Below are positions 35,986 through 43,410 of a DNA stretch of 64,000 bases, piece after piece. A program made the translations under genes and the position numbers. The stretch is from Fluviicoccus keumensis (GTDB lineage Bacteria; Pseudomonadota; Gammaproteobacteria; Pseudomonadales; Moraxellaceae), in NCBI RefSeq assembly GCF_004217445.1, contig NZ_SHKX01000013.1, positions 186,001 to 250,000 of the forward strand, given 5' to 3'. The notes beneath the pieces were generated by a model, which worked only from the letters and a program-made list of their open reading frames with translations, had not been told where the DNA came from and did not search any database. Every line of letters starts with the position of its first letter. The stretch's first letter is position 1.

Positions 35986-37074
35986 TCAGAGGTCGAGCGT
36001 CAGGTCGGTTTGCGGGCGGCTGACGCACAGGCGTACCTGGCTGCCCGCTTCGTCCTGCCATTCGCCGGTGAGGCGGTTGCGGCTGCTGCCGGTCTGCTGC
36101 TTGCAACTGCAGGTGTGGCAGATGCCCATGCGGCATCCCGATTCCGGGCGGATACCCTGCGCTTCCAGCCCTTCCAGCAGCGTCTGTGCAGAAGACAGCG
36201 TGACGGTGCGGGCGCTGCGCGTCAGGGTGACGGTGACGGCGCGTTCGGTTTCGGCATCCGGGGTTTGCGGCAGGGTGAAGGCTTCCGCGGCGAAGCTGCG
36301 CACCCGGCCTTGTAGCAGTTGGCGGGCGCTGTCGGCAAAGCCGAAGGGGCCGCAGGCCATCACTTGTTGCGTGGCCAGCGTCGGCAGTTGCGCGGCGAGG
36401 AATTCGGCGGAGAGACGGCCGCTCAGCTCACCGGGCATCAAGGCCGGTTCGCGGGTGAGTACGGTCAGCAGGCGGAAGCGGTGGTCGTTGCGCGCCAGCG
36501 CCTGCAACTCGTTGAGGAAACACAGTTCGGCACGGGTTTGCGCCCAGTAGGCCAGCGTGACGCGCACCGGGGCGTCGCCCGCCAGCAGGGCGCGGGTCAG
36601 GCTCATCAGCGGGGTGATGCCGCTGCCCGCCGCCAGCAGCAGGTAATCGCCTTCCGGTGCGTCCGGGAGGGTCATCTCGCCGAAAGCCTGGCCCAGTTCG
36701 AGAATGTCGCCAGGGCGGGTGTTCCGGCACAGCTGCGTGCTGACCGCCCCGCCCTCTTCCTGACGCACGGTGATGGCCAGGCGGCCGTCGGCGCGGGGAA
36801 TGTCGCTGAGGCTGTAGCTGCGGGTCAGGCGCGCGCCGTTGACTTCCACCGTGACATTGACGTGCTGGCCGGGACGGAAGCTCCGGAACAGGCGGTTCGG
36901 CTGCAACACCAGCGTCACCGTGTCGCGCGCTTCGACACGGCGCTCCACCACTTCCGCCCGCACCCGTTCCAGCGAGAGCAGCGGGTTCAGGCGCTCTGCC
37001 CAGAACTCCAGTACCGGGGACGGCAGCAACGGACTGAGCAGGCGGGCGATGCGGGAGGAGCTTTCGGCAGACAT
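35986..37074 (-). CDS. Flavin- and 2Fe-2S ferredoxin reductase, desaturase partner 2
   Basis: 362 residues with the same three-domain order as copy 1: TRSYSLSDIP (R-x-Y-S FAD motif), LLLAAGSGITPLMSL and ACGPFGFADSA in the NAD(P) domain, and a C-terminal ferredoxin with CRMGICHTCSC and RLCVSRP. Supplies electrons to the adjacent desaturase. ATG 37074 is preferred over a TTG at 37092. Confidence 0.92.
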   Translation of the reverse strand: MSAESSSRIARLLSPLLPSPVLEFWAERLNPLLSLERVRAEVVERRVEARDTVTLVLQPNRLFRSFRPGQHVNVTVEVNGARLTRSYSLSDIPRADGRLAITVRQEEGGAVSTQLCRNTRPGDILELGQAFGEMTLPDAPEGDYLLLAAGSGITPLMSLTRALLAGDAPVRVTLAYWAQTRAELCFLNELQALARNDHRFRLLTVLTREPALMPGELSGRLSAEFLAAQLPTLATQQVMACGPFGFADSARQLLQGRVRSFAAEAFTLPQTPDAETERAVTVTLTRSARTVTLSSAQTLLEGLEAQGIRPESGCRMGICHTCSCKQQTGSSRNRLTGEWQDEAGSQVRLCVSRPQTDLTLDL

Positions 37075-37132
37075 GGCGAATCCGGCACACAAGGGGAATG
37101 CCGGTCATTATACATACAGAAATACATATGTC

Positions 37133-37146
37133 TATACACTTGTATA
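37133..37146. promoter_or_regulatory. Candidate operator of the second TetR gene
   Basis: The palindrome TATACA-ct-TGTATA lies in the divergent region between the second reductase (start 37074) and TetR (start 37243). Related AT-rich half-sites (ATACATATGT) are just to its left. It differs in sequence from the GTGAACA-type sites of the first module, which would insulate the two circuits. A TATAAT box is at 37198-37203. Confidence 0.45.
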
Positions 37147-37242
37147 TTAATTGCCTGTGCCGCGAAACGCGCTTTCGACGCTCCGGGCCGGGCTGTGTAT
37201 AATCAGAGGGATATTTCTTACTTTATCTGAAGACAGGCCAAC

Positions 37243-37929
37243 ATGTCCCAGCCGCTGCCGCCCTCTGACGAATCAGCCGCCGCCCCGGCGGATGCCGCGC
37301 CCGAAGTCTATACCGGCCCCGGCCGCCGCGCCGTGATTTCCCGCGATGACCTGATCCAGGCGGCGATGAAGCTGGTGGGGCCGAACCGCAGCGTCTCGAC
37401 CATCAGCCTGCGCGAAGTGGCGCGCGAGGCGGGCATCGCCCCCAACAGTTTCTACCGGCATTTCCGCGACACCGACGAACTGGCGATCGCGCTGATTGAT
37501 CTGGCGGGCAGTTCGCTGCGGCAGATCATCGGCGAGGTGCGCCGCCGCGCCAACCGCGAAAGCAGCGTCACCCGGCTGTCGGTGGAAGTCTTCCTGGCGC
37601 AACTGACGGCGGACGAAGGCTACCTGTCATTGCTGTTGCGCGAGGGGTCGGTGGGTTCGCCTGCCTTCAAGGAGGCTGTGGAGCGGCAGCTGCATTACTT
37701 CGAGGAAGAGCTGACCGACGACCTGATCCGCCTGTCGGCGCTGCACGGCAGTTCGCTGTACGAACCGCGACTGGCGGCCAAGGCCATTACCCGGCTGGTG
37801 TTCGCGATGGGTGCGTCCGCCATCGACACGCCCAAGGAACGTCATTCGCAGGTGATCGAGCAGACCGCCACGATGGTGCGGATGATATTGGTGGGGGCGG
37901 AGACGATGCAGGAAAAAGGCAAGGAGTAA
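37243..37929 (+). CDS. TetR-family repressor, FabR/DesT-like, copy 2
   Basis: 228 residues, paralogous to the regulator at 26027: [44 protein letters not shown]-type HTH with the FabR/DesT signature ([20 protein letters not shown]). An N-terminal extension of about 30 disordered residues ([16 protein letters not shown]) precedes it. Divergent from desaturase module 2, which it probably controls. Confidence 0.87.
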   Translation: [228 protein letters not shown]

Positions 37930-38022
37930 CCTGCTTCCGGTTGGCTTCTTGGGGGTGCAACGCTCTTTGGGGTGAATTAGGTTCAAGCGAACGGTGTTCT
38001 TGCGTTCAAAGGAGTAAGTATC

Positions 38023-38637
38023 TTGAAGCGTTGCTTCCGAGAACCAATACCCGAGATACTGGATGCTGCGCGTTATTTGGATGCTGCCGTATCAGCCCAT
38101 CTTGAGGGTGAGCATGAGATTGCTTCAAAGCTTTTTGCTCTCGCTGATAGCCCGAAAGTTAGAGACTGGCTTGAATCAATTTGGGGCAAAGAAAGCCCCT
38201 ACGTGATTATCAATAAACTTCCACTTATCGAGCCCGCTGTCAAAGTCGAGGCTCGAATGCCAACCGCTTCCCAGATAGCCGACCTGCACAAAAGAGATGG
38301 ATTCCATTGCCGCTTCTGCGGCATCCCCGTTATTCGCGCAGAGATCCGGAAAATGCTTGTTAAGCTTTATCCGGCAACAGTCAAGTGGGGGCGTACAAAT
38401 GCATCCCAGCACGCTGCTTTCCAAACGTTGTGGGCACAATACGATCATGTAACTCCACACTCCTGTGGTGGCACAAACGATCTAGAAAATCTGGTGGTTA
38501 CATGTGCTGGCTGCAATTTTGGGAAAATGTCGTATCAACTTGTGGAGTTGGGACTCCAAGACCCGAGAGACTTCCCACCCGTAAAAAGCAAATGGGATGG
38601 CCTGGAAAGGCTGCTTAGCCACGCACCTCCAAGTTAG
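38023..38637 (+). CDS. HNH endonuclease family protein
   Basis: 204 residues from a TTG start at 38023 with AAGGAG 9 bases upstream. The HNH core is CRFC (zinc pair), then YDHVTPHSCGGTNDLENLVVTCAGCNFGKM: Asp-His, Asn and the second zinc pair C-x2-C. The N-terminal about 80 residues are helical. It is AT-richer than its flanks and single, so it is likely an acquired defence or mobile nuclease. Confidence 0.82.
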   Translation: MKRCFREPIPEILDAARYLDAAVSAHLEGEHEIASKLFALADSPKVRDWLESIWGKESPYVIINKLPLIEPAVKVEARMPTASQIADLHKRDGFHCRFCGIPVIRAEIRKMLVKLYPATVKWGRTNASQHAAFQTLWAQYDHVTPHSCGGTNDLENLVVTCAGCNFGKMSYQLVELGLQDPRDFPPVKSKWDGLERLLSHAPPS

Positions 38638-38675
38638 CGCCCATGAGGGGAGGCTTCTGATGCTCTCAGCCCCTC

Positions 38676-39236
38676 TCAAAACTCATTCCTGATGGCCCGA
38701 TACCCGTGCACCAGATCCAGATTCACCCGCGCCACGCTTTCTGAAAAATCCTGCGCGTGGTTCGACACCGGCTGCAACTGACTGGTATCGGTTTCATGAT
38801 TCACCTTCCAGCACGACGGCACATACACCCCCGGCGGAATTTCACGGCTGTCGATGACACAGTTATGCCGCACCACCGCATAATCCTGCACCGTCGCGTT
38901 GTACACCACCGAATTGAAGCCGATGAAGACGTGATTACCGATCCAGCACGGCCCGTGAATGATGGAGCGGTGCGCGATGGACGTATGCTCGCCGATCACC
39001 ACCAGCCCGCCCGCCTTGGAATGGATCACCACCCCGTCCTGGATATTGGAATGCGCGCCGATGACGATCGGTTCCATCTGGCCGTTATCGGTGACCTCAT
39101 CGGCGCGGATCACGGCGTAGGGGCCGATGAAGACGTTCTCGTGGACAATCACCTGACCGATCAGGATGGCGGTCGGATCGACGAAAGCGCTTTCATGCAC
39201 TATCGGGATGTCGCCGCGCGGATTACGCCGGATCAT
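38676..39236 (-). CDS. Left-handed beta-helix hexapeptide protein (gamma-carbonic-anhydrase-like)
   Basis: 186 residues of hexapeptide repeats (VDPTAILIGQVIVHENVFIGPYAVIRADE, GAHSNIQDGVVIH, GEHTSIAHRSIIHG, IGNHVFIGFNSVVYNA). The His residues in DGVVIHS, SIAHRSIIH and nearby are placed as the metal ligands of gamma-class carbonic anhydrases. Last gene of the nar operon, 4 bp after ric; its role there is not established. Confidence 0.82.
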   Translation of the reverse strand: MIRRNPRGDIPIVHESAFVDPTAILIGQVIVHENVFIGPYAVIRADEVTDNGQMEPIVIGAHSNIQDGVVIHSKAGGLVVIGEHTSIAHRSIIHGPCWIGNHVFIGFNSVVYNATVQDYAVVRHNCVIDSREIPPGVYVPSCWKVNHETDTSQLQPVSNHAQDFSESVARVNLDLVHGYRAIRNEF

Positions 39237-39240
39237 GTTC

Positions 39241-39903
39241 TTACCCCGCTCGCACCCTGGGAAAGAGCACGTTGTTTTCCAGATGGATATGCTCCATCAC
39301 ATCATCGATGAAGGCCTTGGTGCCACGGTAGAGCGCGCGCCAGGTATTGCAGGCGTCGGCGGGCGGCGCGCCGTTGTGGATGGCGGCGCGCAGGCGGTCC
39401 AGGCGGCGGCCCTGTTCCTCGTGCTCGCACTCCATCGCGCCCATGACCCTTTCCGGGTCGGGGCCGCGACCGCTGCGGATCAGCGGGAACAGCACGCACT
39501 CTTCCTTCTGCATGTGCAATTCCAGTTCGTCGCGCATTTCCTTGAGCATCGCCGACAGGCCGTCCGGGCAATCGGCGCGGTCGCCATGCACGGACTCCAC
39601 GCGCTGGGCCAGGCGGATCAGTTCCGGCAGTTGCTCGCGGTGGCGCTCGTGGAAATCCCGGTAGATGTGATCCACCAGCGTCAGCAGGTCGATGGTGTTC
39701 CAGTCCTTTTCCGCCAGCGGGTCCTTCTCCAGCGCGATCAGGTCGCGCACGATCATGGCGCCGTCCAGCTGTTGCTTCTGCACCAGCTGCTGCAGCGAGT
39801 TCTTGCCGCCGCAGCAGAAGTCGATGCCGTATTTCTGGAAGACTCCGGTGGCGCCCGGTAATTGCGCGGCAATCTGTCCGACCGGCGAATTCAGGTAATC
39901 CAT
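39241..39903 (-). CDS. ric: Iron-sulfur cluster repair di-iron protein (RIC/YtfE/DnrN)
   Basis: 220 residues. N-terminal ScdA domain with the conserved FCCGGKNSL near residue 29, then a hemerythrin-like di-iron domain with His/Glu ligands in LVDHIYRDFHERHREQLP, ELELHMQKEECVLFP, ECEHEEQG and VMEHIHLENNVLFPR. Repairs Fe-S clusters damaged by NO or oxidative stress; sensible in a denitrification-type operon. 25 bp downstream of the PPIase-like gene. Confidence 0.93.
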   Translation of the reverse strand: MDYLNSPVGQIAAQLPGATGVFQKYGIDFCCGGKNSLQQLVQKQQLDGAMIVRDLIALEKDPLAEKDWNTIDLLTLVDHIYRDFHERHREQLPELIRLAQRVESVHGDRADCPDGLSAMLKEMRDELELHMQKEECVLFPLIRSGRGPDPERVMGAMECEHEEQGRRLDRLRAAIHNGAPPADACNTWRALYRGTKAFIDDVMEHIHLENNVLFPRVRAG

Positions 39904-39928
39904 GGGAACCTCCGTAAACGTGTGGGGA

Positions 39929-40390
39929 TCAGTTGAGGCTGAACACCGGCAGCACCGCCTGCCCCAGACGGATACCGCGAATGTCGGCCTTGGCCACCAG
40001 CCCTTTCAGGTAGTCGGTCAGGGCCTGGCGCAGCGCGCGGGCCTGCAGTTCGGCGCGGATCAGCGCATCCACCTGCTCAAAGGTCAGCGGTGCGTTGTCC
40101 GGCCCGACAAAGCGGTGGCGCTGGGCAGCGTAGAAGGCCTCGCAGGCTTCGGTTTGCGGTTCTTCCACGCGCAGCACGCGCGCCAGCAGCAGGTCGATCA
40201 GCTCGGCTTCGTCGTTATCCACCTGGGCGACGGCCTCGCGATGGGCCTCCTGCAACAGCAATTCGCGCAGCACCAGCGCCTCGGCGGCGCGTTGCCAGGC
40301 TTCCTGACGGCTGGCGGCGGGATGGTACTGCATTTCCTGGCCGATGATGGCTTCAGGGATTTCTTTATGGTTGACGGTGATGGGGGTCAT
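39929..40390 (-). CDS. PpiC/NifM-like protein lacking the isomerase domain
   Basis: 153 residues. The position after narI and the N-terminal part (VNHKEIPEAIIGQEMQYHP, EAWQRAAEALVLRELLLQEA) match the parvulin-type PPIase often encoded in nar operons of pseudomonads, which is about 270 residues. Here the helical N-domain runs into a short C-terminal piece (APLTFEQVDALIRAELQARALRQALTDYLKGLVAKADIRG) with no parvulin core (no HI.V / GGDLG motifs). It is therefore an isomerase-less chaperone version or an internal deletion that kept frame. ATG 40390 has GGAG 7 bases upstream. Confidence 0.7.
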   Translation of the reverse strand: MTPITVNHKEIPEAIIGQEMQYHPAASRQEAWQRAAEALVLRELLLQEAHREAVAQVDNDEAELIDLLLARVLRVEEPQTEACEAFYAAQRHRFVGPDNAPLTFEQVDALIRAELQARALRQALTDYLKGLVAKADIRGIRLGQAVLPVFSLN

Positions 40391-40431
40391 GGTTTTCTCC
40401 GCAATCAATGTTCACCCCTGCTACATACCCT

Positions 40432-40523
40432 CGTAGGGGCGCACTGCGTGCGCCCTGGTAGCCGAACAGGGTTCTGAATCAGGGCATGTCCGTCCGCGAG
40501 GGCGCACGCAGTGCGCCCCTACG
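40432..40523. repeat. Large inverted repeat inside the nar operon
   Basis: Two perfect 24-nt arms (40432-40455 and 40500-40523; each begins or ends with CGTAGGGGCGCAC or its complement) separated by 44 nt, between narI and the PPIase-like gene. Such GTAGGGGCGCA elements are common dispersed intergenic repeats in bacteria (recollection). In mRNA it would fold into a long hairpin that could set a processing or attenuation point. Confidence 0.75.
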
Positions 40524-40542
40524 CAGTGATCGGACACGGATT

Positions 40543-41241
40543 TCAACGGGCATCCCGACTGCGCACAATCTGATACCCCGGACGCAGCAGGTACCACACC
40601 GGCGCGCTGATGACGTGCACCAGGCGGGTGAACGGGGCCACCACGAACAGGCTGAGGCCCAGCCAGATGTGCACCTTGAAGATGATGCTTTCGTCCAGGA
40701 TGAAGTCAGCCGCGCCGCCCCGGAAGGTGACGATGTGCTGCGCCCATTCCGCCAGCTTCATCATGCTGCTGCCGTCCATGTGCTGGGCGGAAACGAAGAT
40801 GGTGCTGAGGCCGAGCGTGACCTGGATGAACAGCATCCACAGCACCAGCCAGTCGCTGAAGCGGGTGTGGGCGCGCAGGCGCGGGCTGTTCAGGCGGCGG
40901 GTGATCAGCAGGAACAGGCCAAGGAAGCACAGCGTGCCGAAGATGCCGCCCGCGACCATCGCCAGCAACTGCTTGTTCTCGACGCTGATGACCTGCACGT
41001 ACAGCGCGTGCGGGGTCAGCAGGCCGACCAGGTGGCCGACAATGATCAGCAGCACGCCGACGTGGAAAAGATTGCTGCCCAGCCGCAAGCTGCTGCGGTC
41101 CAGCAACTGGGAGGAACTGGCCTTCCAGGTGTACTGGTCGCGGTCAAAGCGGATGACGCAGCCGATGATGAACACCGCGAAGGCGATGTAGGGATAAATG
41201 CCGAACACCAGGGTGTTCAGCCAGGTTGCCATGGAATCCAT
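40543..41241 (-). CDS. narI: Respiratory nitrate reductase gamma subunit
   Basis: Membrane cytochrome b subunit that oxidises quinol and passes electrons to NarH. 232 residues (234 from ATG 41247) with five hydrophobic spans. The haem-ligand His residues lie in GSNLFHVGVLLIIVGHLVGL (first and second) and in KVHIWLGL plus TRLVHVIS (C-terminal). Length matches NarI. Overlap with narJ is avoided by 15 bp. Confidence 0.95.
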   Translation of the reverse strand: MDSMATWLNTLVFGIYPYIAFAVFIIGCVIRFDRDQYTWKASSSQLLDRSSLRLGSNLFHVGVLLIIVGHLVGLLTPHALYVQVISVENKQLLAMVAGGIFGTLCFLGLFLLITRRLNSPRLRAHTRFSDWLVLWMLFIQVTLGLSTIFVSAQHMDGSSMMKLAEWAQHIVTFRGGAADFILDESIIFKVHIWLGLSLFVVAPFTRLVHVISAPVWYLLRPGYQIVRSRDAR

Positions 41242-41256
41242 AATCATATCCTCGTG

Positions 41257-41889
41257 TCAGGGCCGGCCGGCGGCGCTGCTGCAGGGGGCGGTGTTGTCCA
41301 GGAAGCGGACTTCGGCGTCCTGCCAGGCGGCGTCGATGTCTTCTTCCCGGGCCGGTTCGCTGGCGATCAGCGGACGTACGCCCGCCAGTTCTTCCAGCGC
41401 GGAGAACACCAGCCCGTAGGCGGAGTCGTGGTTGCGCAAGCGCGCGCCCAGCGCCTGGATCACGTGCAGCGGTTCCTTCAGCAGTTCCAGCGCTTCGTCC
41501 AGCGGCAGCACCGACAGGAATTCCAGGAACAGCGGCAGGTAGTCCGGCAGCTCGTGGCCGTCGCTCAGCTCCAGGCCGTGCCTGGCGTAGACGTTGATCA
41601 GGTCGACCATGGCCGGGCCGCGGTCGCGGGATTCGCCGTGCACGTGTTCGAACAGGTGCAGCGACAACGAACGGGTGCGGTCGAACAGGTTGACGTAGGT
41701 TTCCTGCACATCCCAGCCGTCACCGGCGTGGATGTCCTGGGCAAAGCCCATCAGGGCGCGGCGGGTGCCTTCCGACAGGCTGCGCTCTTCGCGCAGCACA
41801 TCGATCACGGCGGGCAGTTCCTTGCGCATCGCGTCATCGGGATACATCAGCAGGTGGCTGAGCGCCCGGAAAGTCAGCGGATTACTCAT
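41257..41889 (-). CDS. narJ: Nitrate reductase molybdenum cofactor assembly chaperone
   Basis: Cytosolic chaperone (TorD-like fold) that holds NarG until molybdopterin insertion. 210 residues, mostly helical: MSNPLTFRALSHLLMYPDDAMRKELP, YVNLFDRTRSLSLHLFEHVHGESRDRGPAMVDLI (the highly conserved YVxxFDrxRrlSLhLFEHvHGdSRdRG block). The ATG overlaps the narH stop by 8 bp. Confidence 0.96.
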   Translation of the reverse strand: MSNPLTFRALSHLLMYPDDAMRKELPAVIDVLREERSLSEGTRRALMGFAQDIHAGDGWDVQETYVNLFDRTRSLSLHLFEHVHGESRDRGPAMVDLINVYARHGLELSDGHELPDYLPLFLEFLSVLPLDEALELLKEPLHVIQALGARLRNHDSAYGLVFSALEELAGVRPLIASEPAREEDIDAAWQDAEVRFLDNTAPCSSAAGRP

Positions 41890-43405
41890 GAGTGCCTCCC
41901 CACAGGTTGGGCTTGCGCTGCTTGCCGAACAGGTCGGCGTCGTTGTCGCCGTTGGTGCAGCCGTTGCCGAAGGTGAAACCGCAACCGGAACGCACGTCAA
42001 AGGCGCGACCGGCGTATTCGCGGTGGGCGCTGGGGATGACGTAGCGGTCTTCGTAGTTGGCGATGGCCATGTAGCGGTACATCTCCTCGACCATCGCAGC
42101 GTTGATGCCGGTCTGCTTGAGGACGGCGACATTGCCTTCGCCATGCAGTTGCTGCTCGCGCTTGTAGACGCGCATCGCCAGCATCCGCTCCAGCGCCAGC
42201 TTCACCGGCGCTTCGTTGCCGCCGGTCAGCAGGTTGGCCAGGTAACGCAGCGGAATGCGCAGCGAGTTGACGTCGGGGATGACGCCGTTGCTGCCCATCT
42301 GGCCCTTGGCGTGGGCGTTCTGGATCGGCGACAGCGGCGGGATGTACCAGACCATCGGCAGCGTGCGGTATTCCGGGTGCAGCGGGAAGGCGATCTTCCA
42401 CTCCATCGCCATCTTGTAGACGGGCGAACGGCGGGCGGCGTCCATCCACGAATCGGGAATGCCTTCCTTGCGGGCGGCTTCGATCACGGCGGGGTCGTTG
42501 GGGTTGAGGAAGATGTCCAGCTGCGCCTGGTAGAGGTCGCCCTCGTTCTCGGTGGCGGCGGCCTGTTCGATCCTGTCGGCGTCATACAGCAGCACGCCGA
42601 GGTAGCGGATGCGGCCGACACAGGTTTCCGAGCAGACGGTGGGTTCGCCCATCTCGATGCGCGGGTAGCAGAACACGCACTTCTCCGACTTGCCGGATTC
42701 CCAGTTGAAGTAGATCTTCTTGTAGGGGCAGGCGGAGACGCACATGCGCCAGCCGCGGCACTTGTCCTGGTCGATCAGCACAATGCCGTCTTCCTCGCGC
42801 TTGTAGATGGCGCCGCTGGGGCAGCTGGCGACGCAGGCGGGGTTGAGGCAGTGCTCGCACAGGCGCGGCAGGTACATCATGAAGGTGTTTTCGAACTGGC
42901 CGTAGATATCCTTTTCCACAGCTTCGAAGTTGTAGTCCTTGCTGCGCTTGCTGAATTCGCCGCCGAGGATTTCTTCCCAGTTCGGGCCTTTCTCGATCTT
43001 TTCCATGACCTTGCCGGTGATGGTGCTGACCGGGCGGGCCGTCGGCGTCACTTTCGAGGTGGGCGCATTCTGCAAATGCGTGTAGTCGAAGGTGAACGGC
43101 TCGTAGTAGTCGTCAATGGTGGGCAGGTCGGGGTTGGCGAAGATGTTGGCGAGGATGCGCCACTTCGCCCCCAGCTTCGGCCGGATGCTGCCGTTGGCCA
43201 GCCGTTCCCAGCCGCCGTTCCAGCGTTCCTGGTTTTCCCAGTCATCGGGGTAGCCGATGCCGGGCTTGGTTTCGACGTTGTTGAACCACGCGTATTCCAT
43301 GCCCTGCCGCGACGTCCAGACGTTCTTGCAGGTGACGGAACAGGTGTGGCAGCCGATGCACTTGTCCAGATTCAGGACCATGCCGATTTGTGCGCGAATT
43401 TTCAT
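41882..43405 (-). CDS. narH: Respiratory nitrate reductase beta subunit
   Basis: Iron-sulfur electron-transfer subunit, 507 residues. Cluster-binding Cys groups: CIGCHTCSVTCKNVW (16-30), CEHCLNPACVASCPSG, CRGWRMCVSACPYKK where Trp replaces one Cys (marking the 3Fe-4S centre), and CVFCYPRIEMG with CSETCVGRIR. Length and motif order equal those of E. coli/Pseudomonas NarH. Between narG (5 bp upstream) and narJ. Confidence 0.97.
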   Translation of the reverse strand: MKIRAQIGMVLNLDKCIGCHTCSVTCKNVWTSRQGMEYAWFNNVETKPGIGYPDDWENQERWNGGWERLANGSIRPKLGAKWRILANIFANPDLPTIDDYYEPFTFDYTHLQNAPTSKVTPTARPVSTITGKVMEKIEKGPNWEEILGGEFSKRSKDYNFEAVEKDIYGQFENTFMMYLPRLCEHCLNPACVASCPSGAIYKREEDGIVLIDQDKCRGWRMCVSACPYKKIYFNWESGKSEKCVFCYPRIEMGEPTVCSETCVGRIRYLGVLLYDADRIEQAAATENEGDLYQAQLDIFLNPNDPAVIEAARKEGIPDSWMDAARRSPVYKMAMEWKIAFPLHPEYRTLPMVWYIPPLSPIQNAHAKGQMGSNGVIPDVNSLRIPLRYLANLLTGGNEAPVKLALERMLAMRVYKREQQLHGEGNVAVLKQTGINAAMVEEMYRYMAIANYEDRYVIPSAHREYAGRAFDVRSGCGFTFGNGCTNGDNDADLFGKQRKPNLWGGTHE

Positions 43406-43410
43406 GGTGT

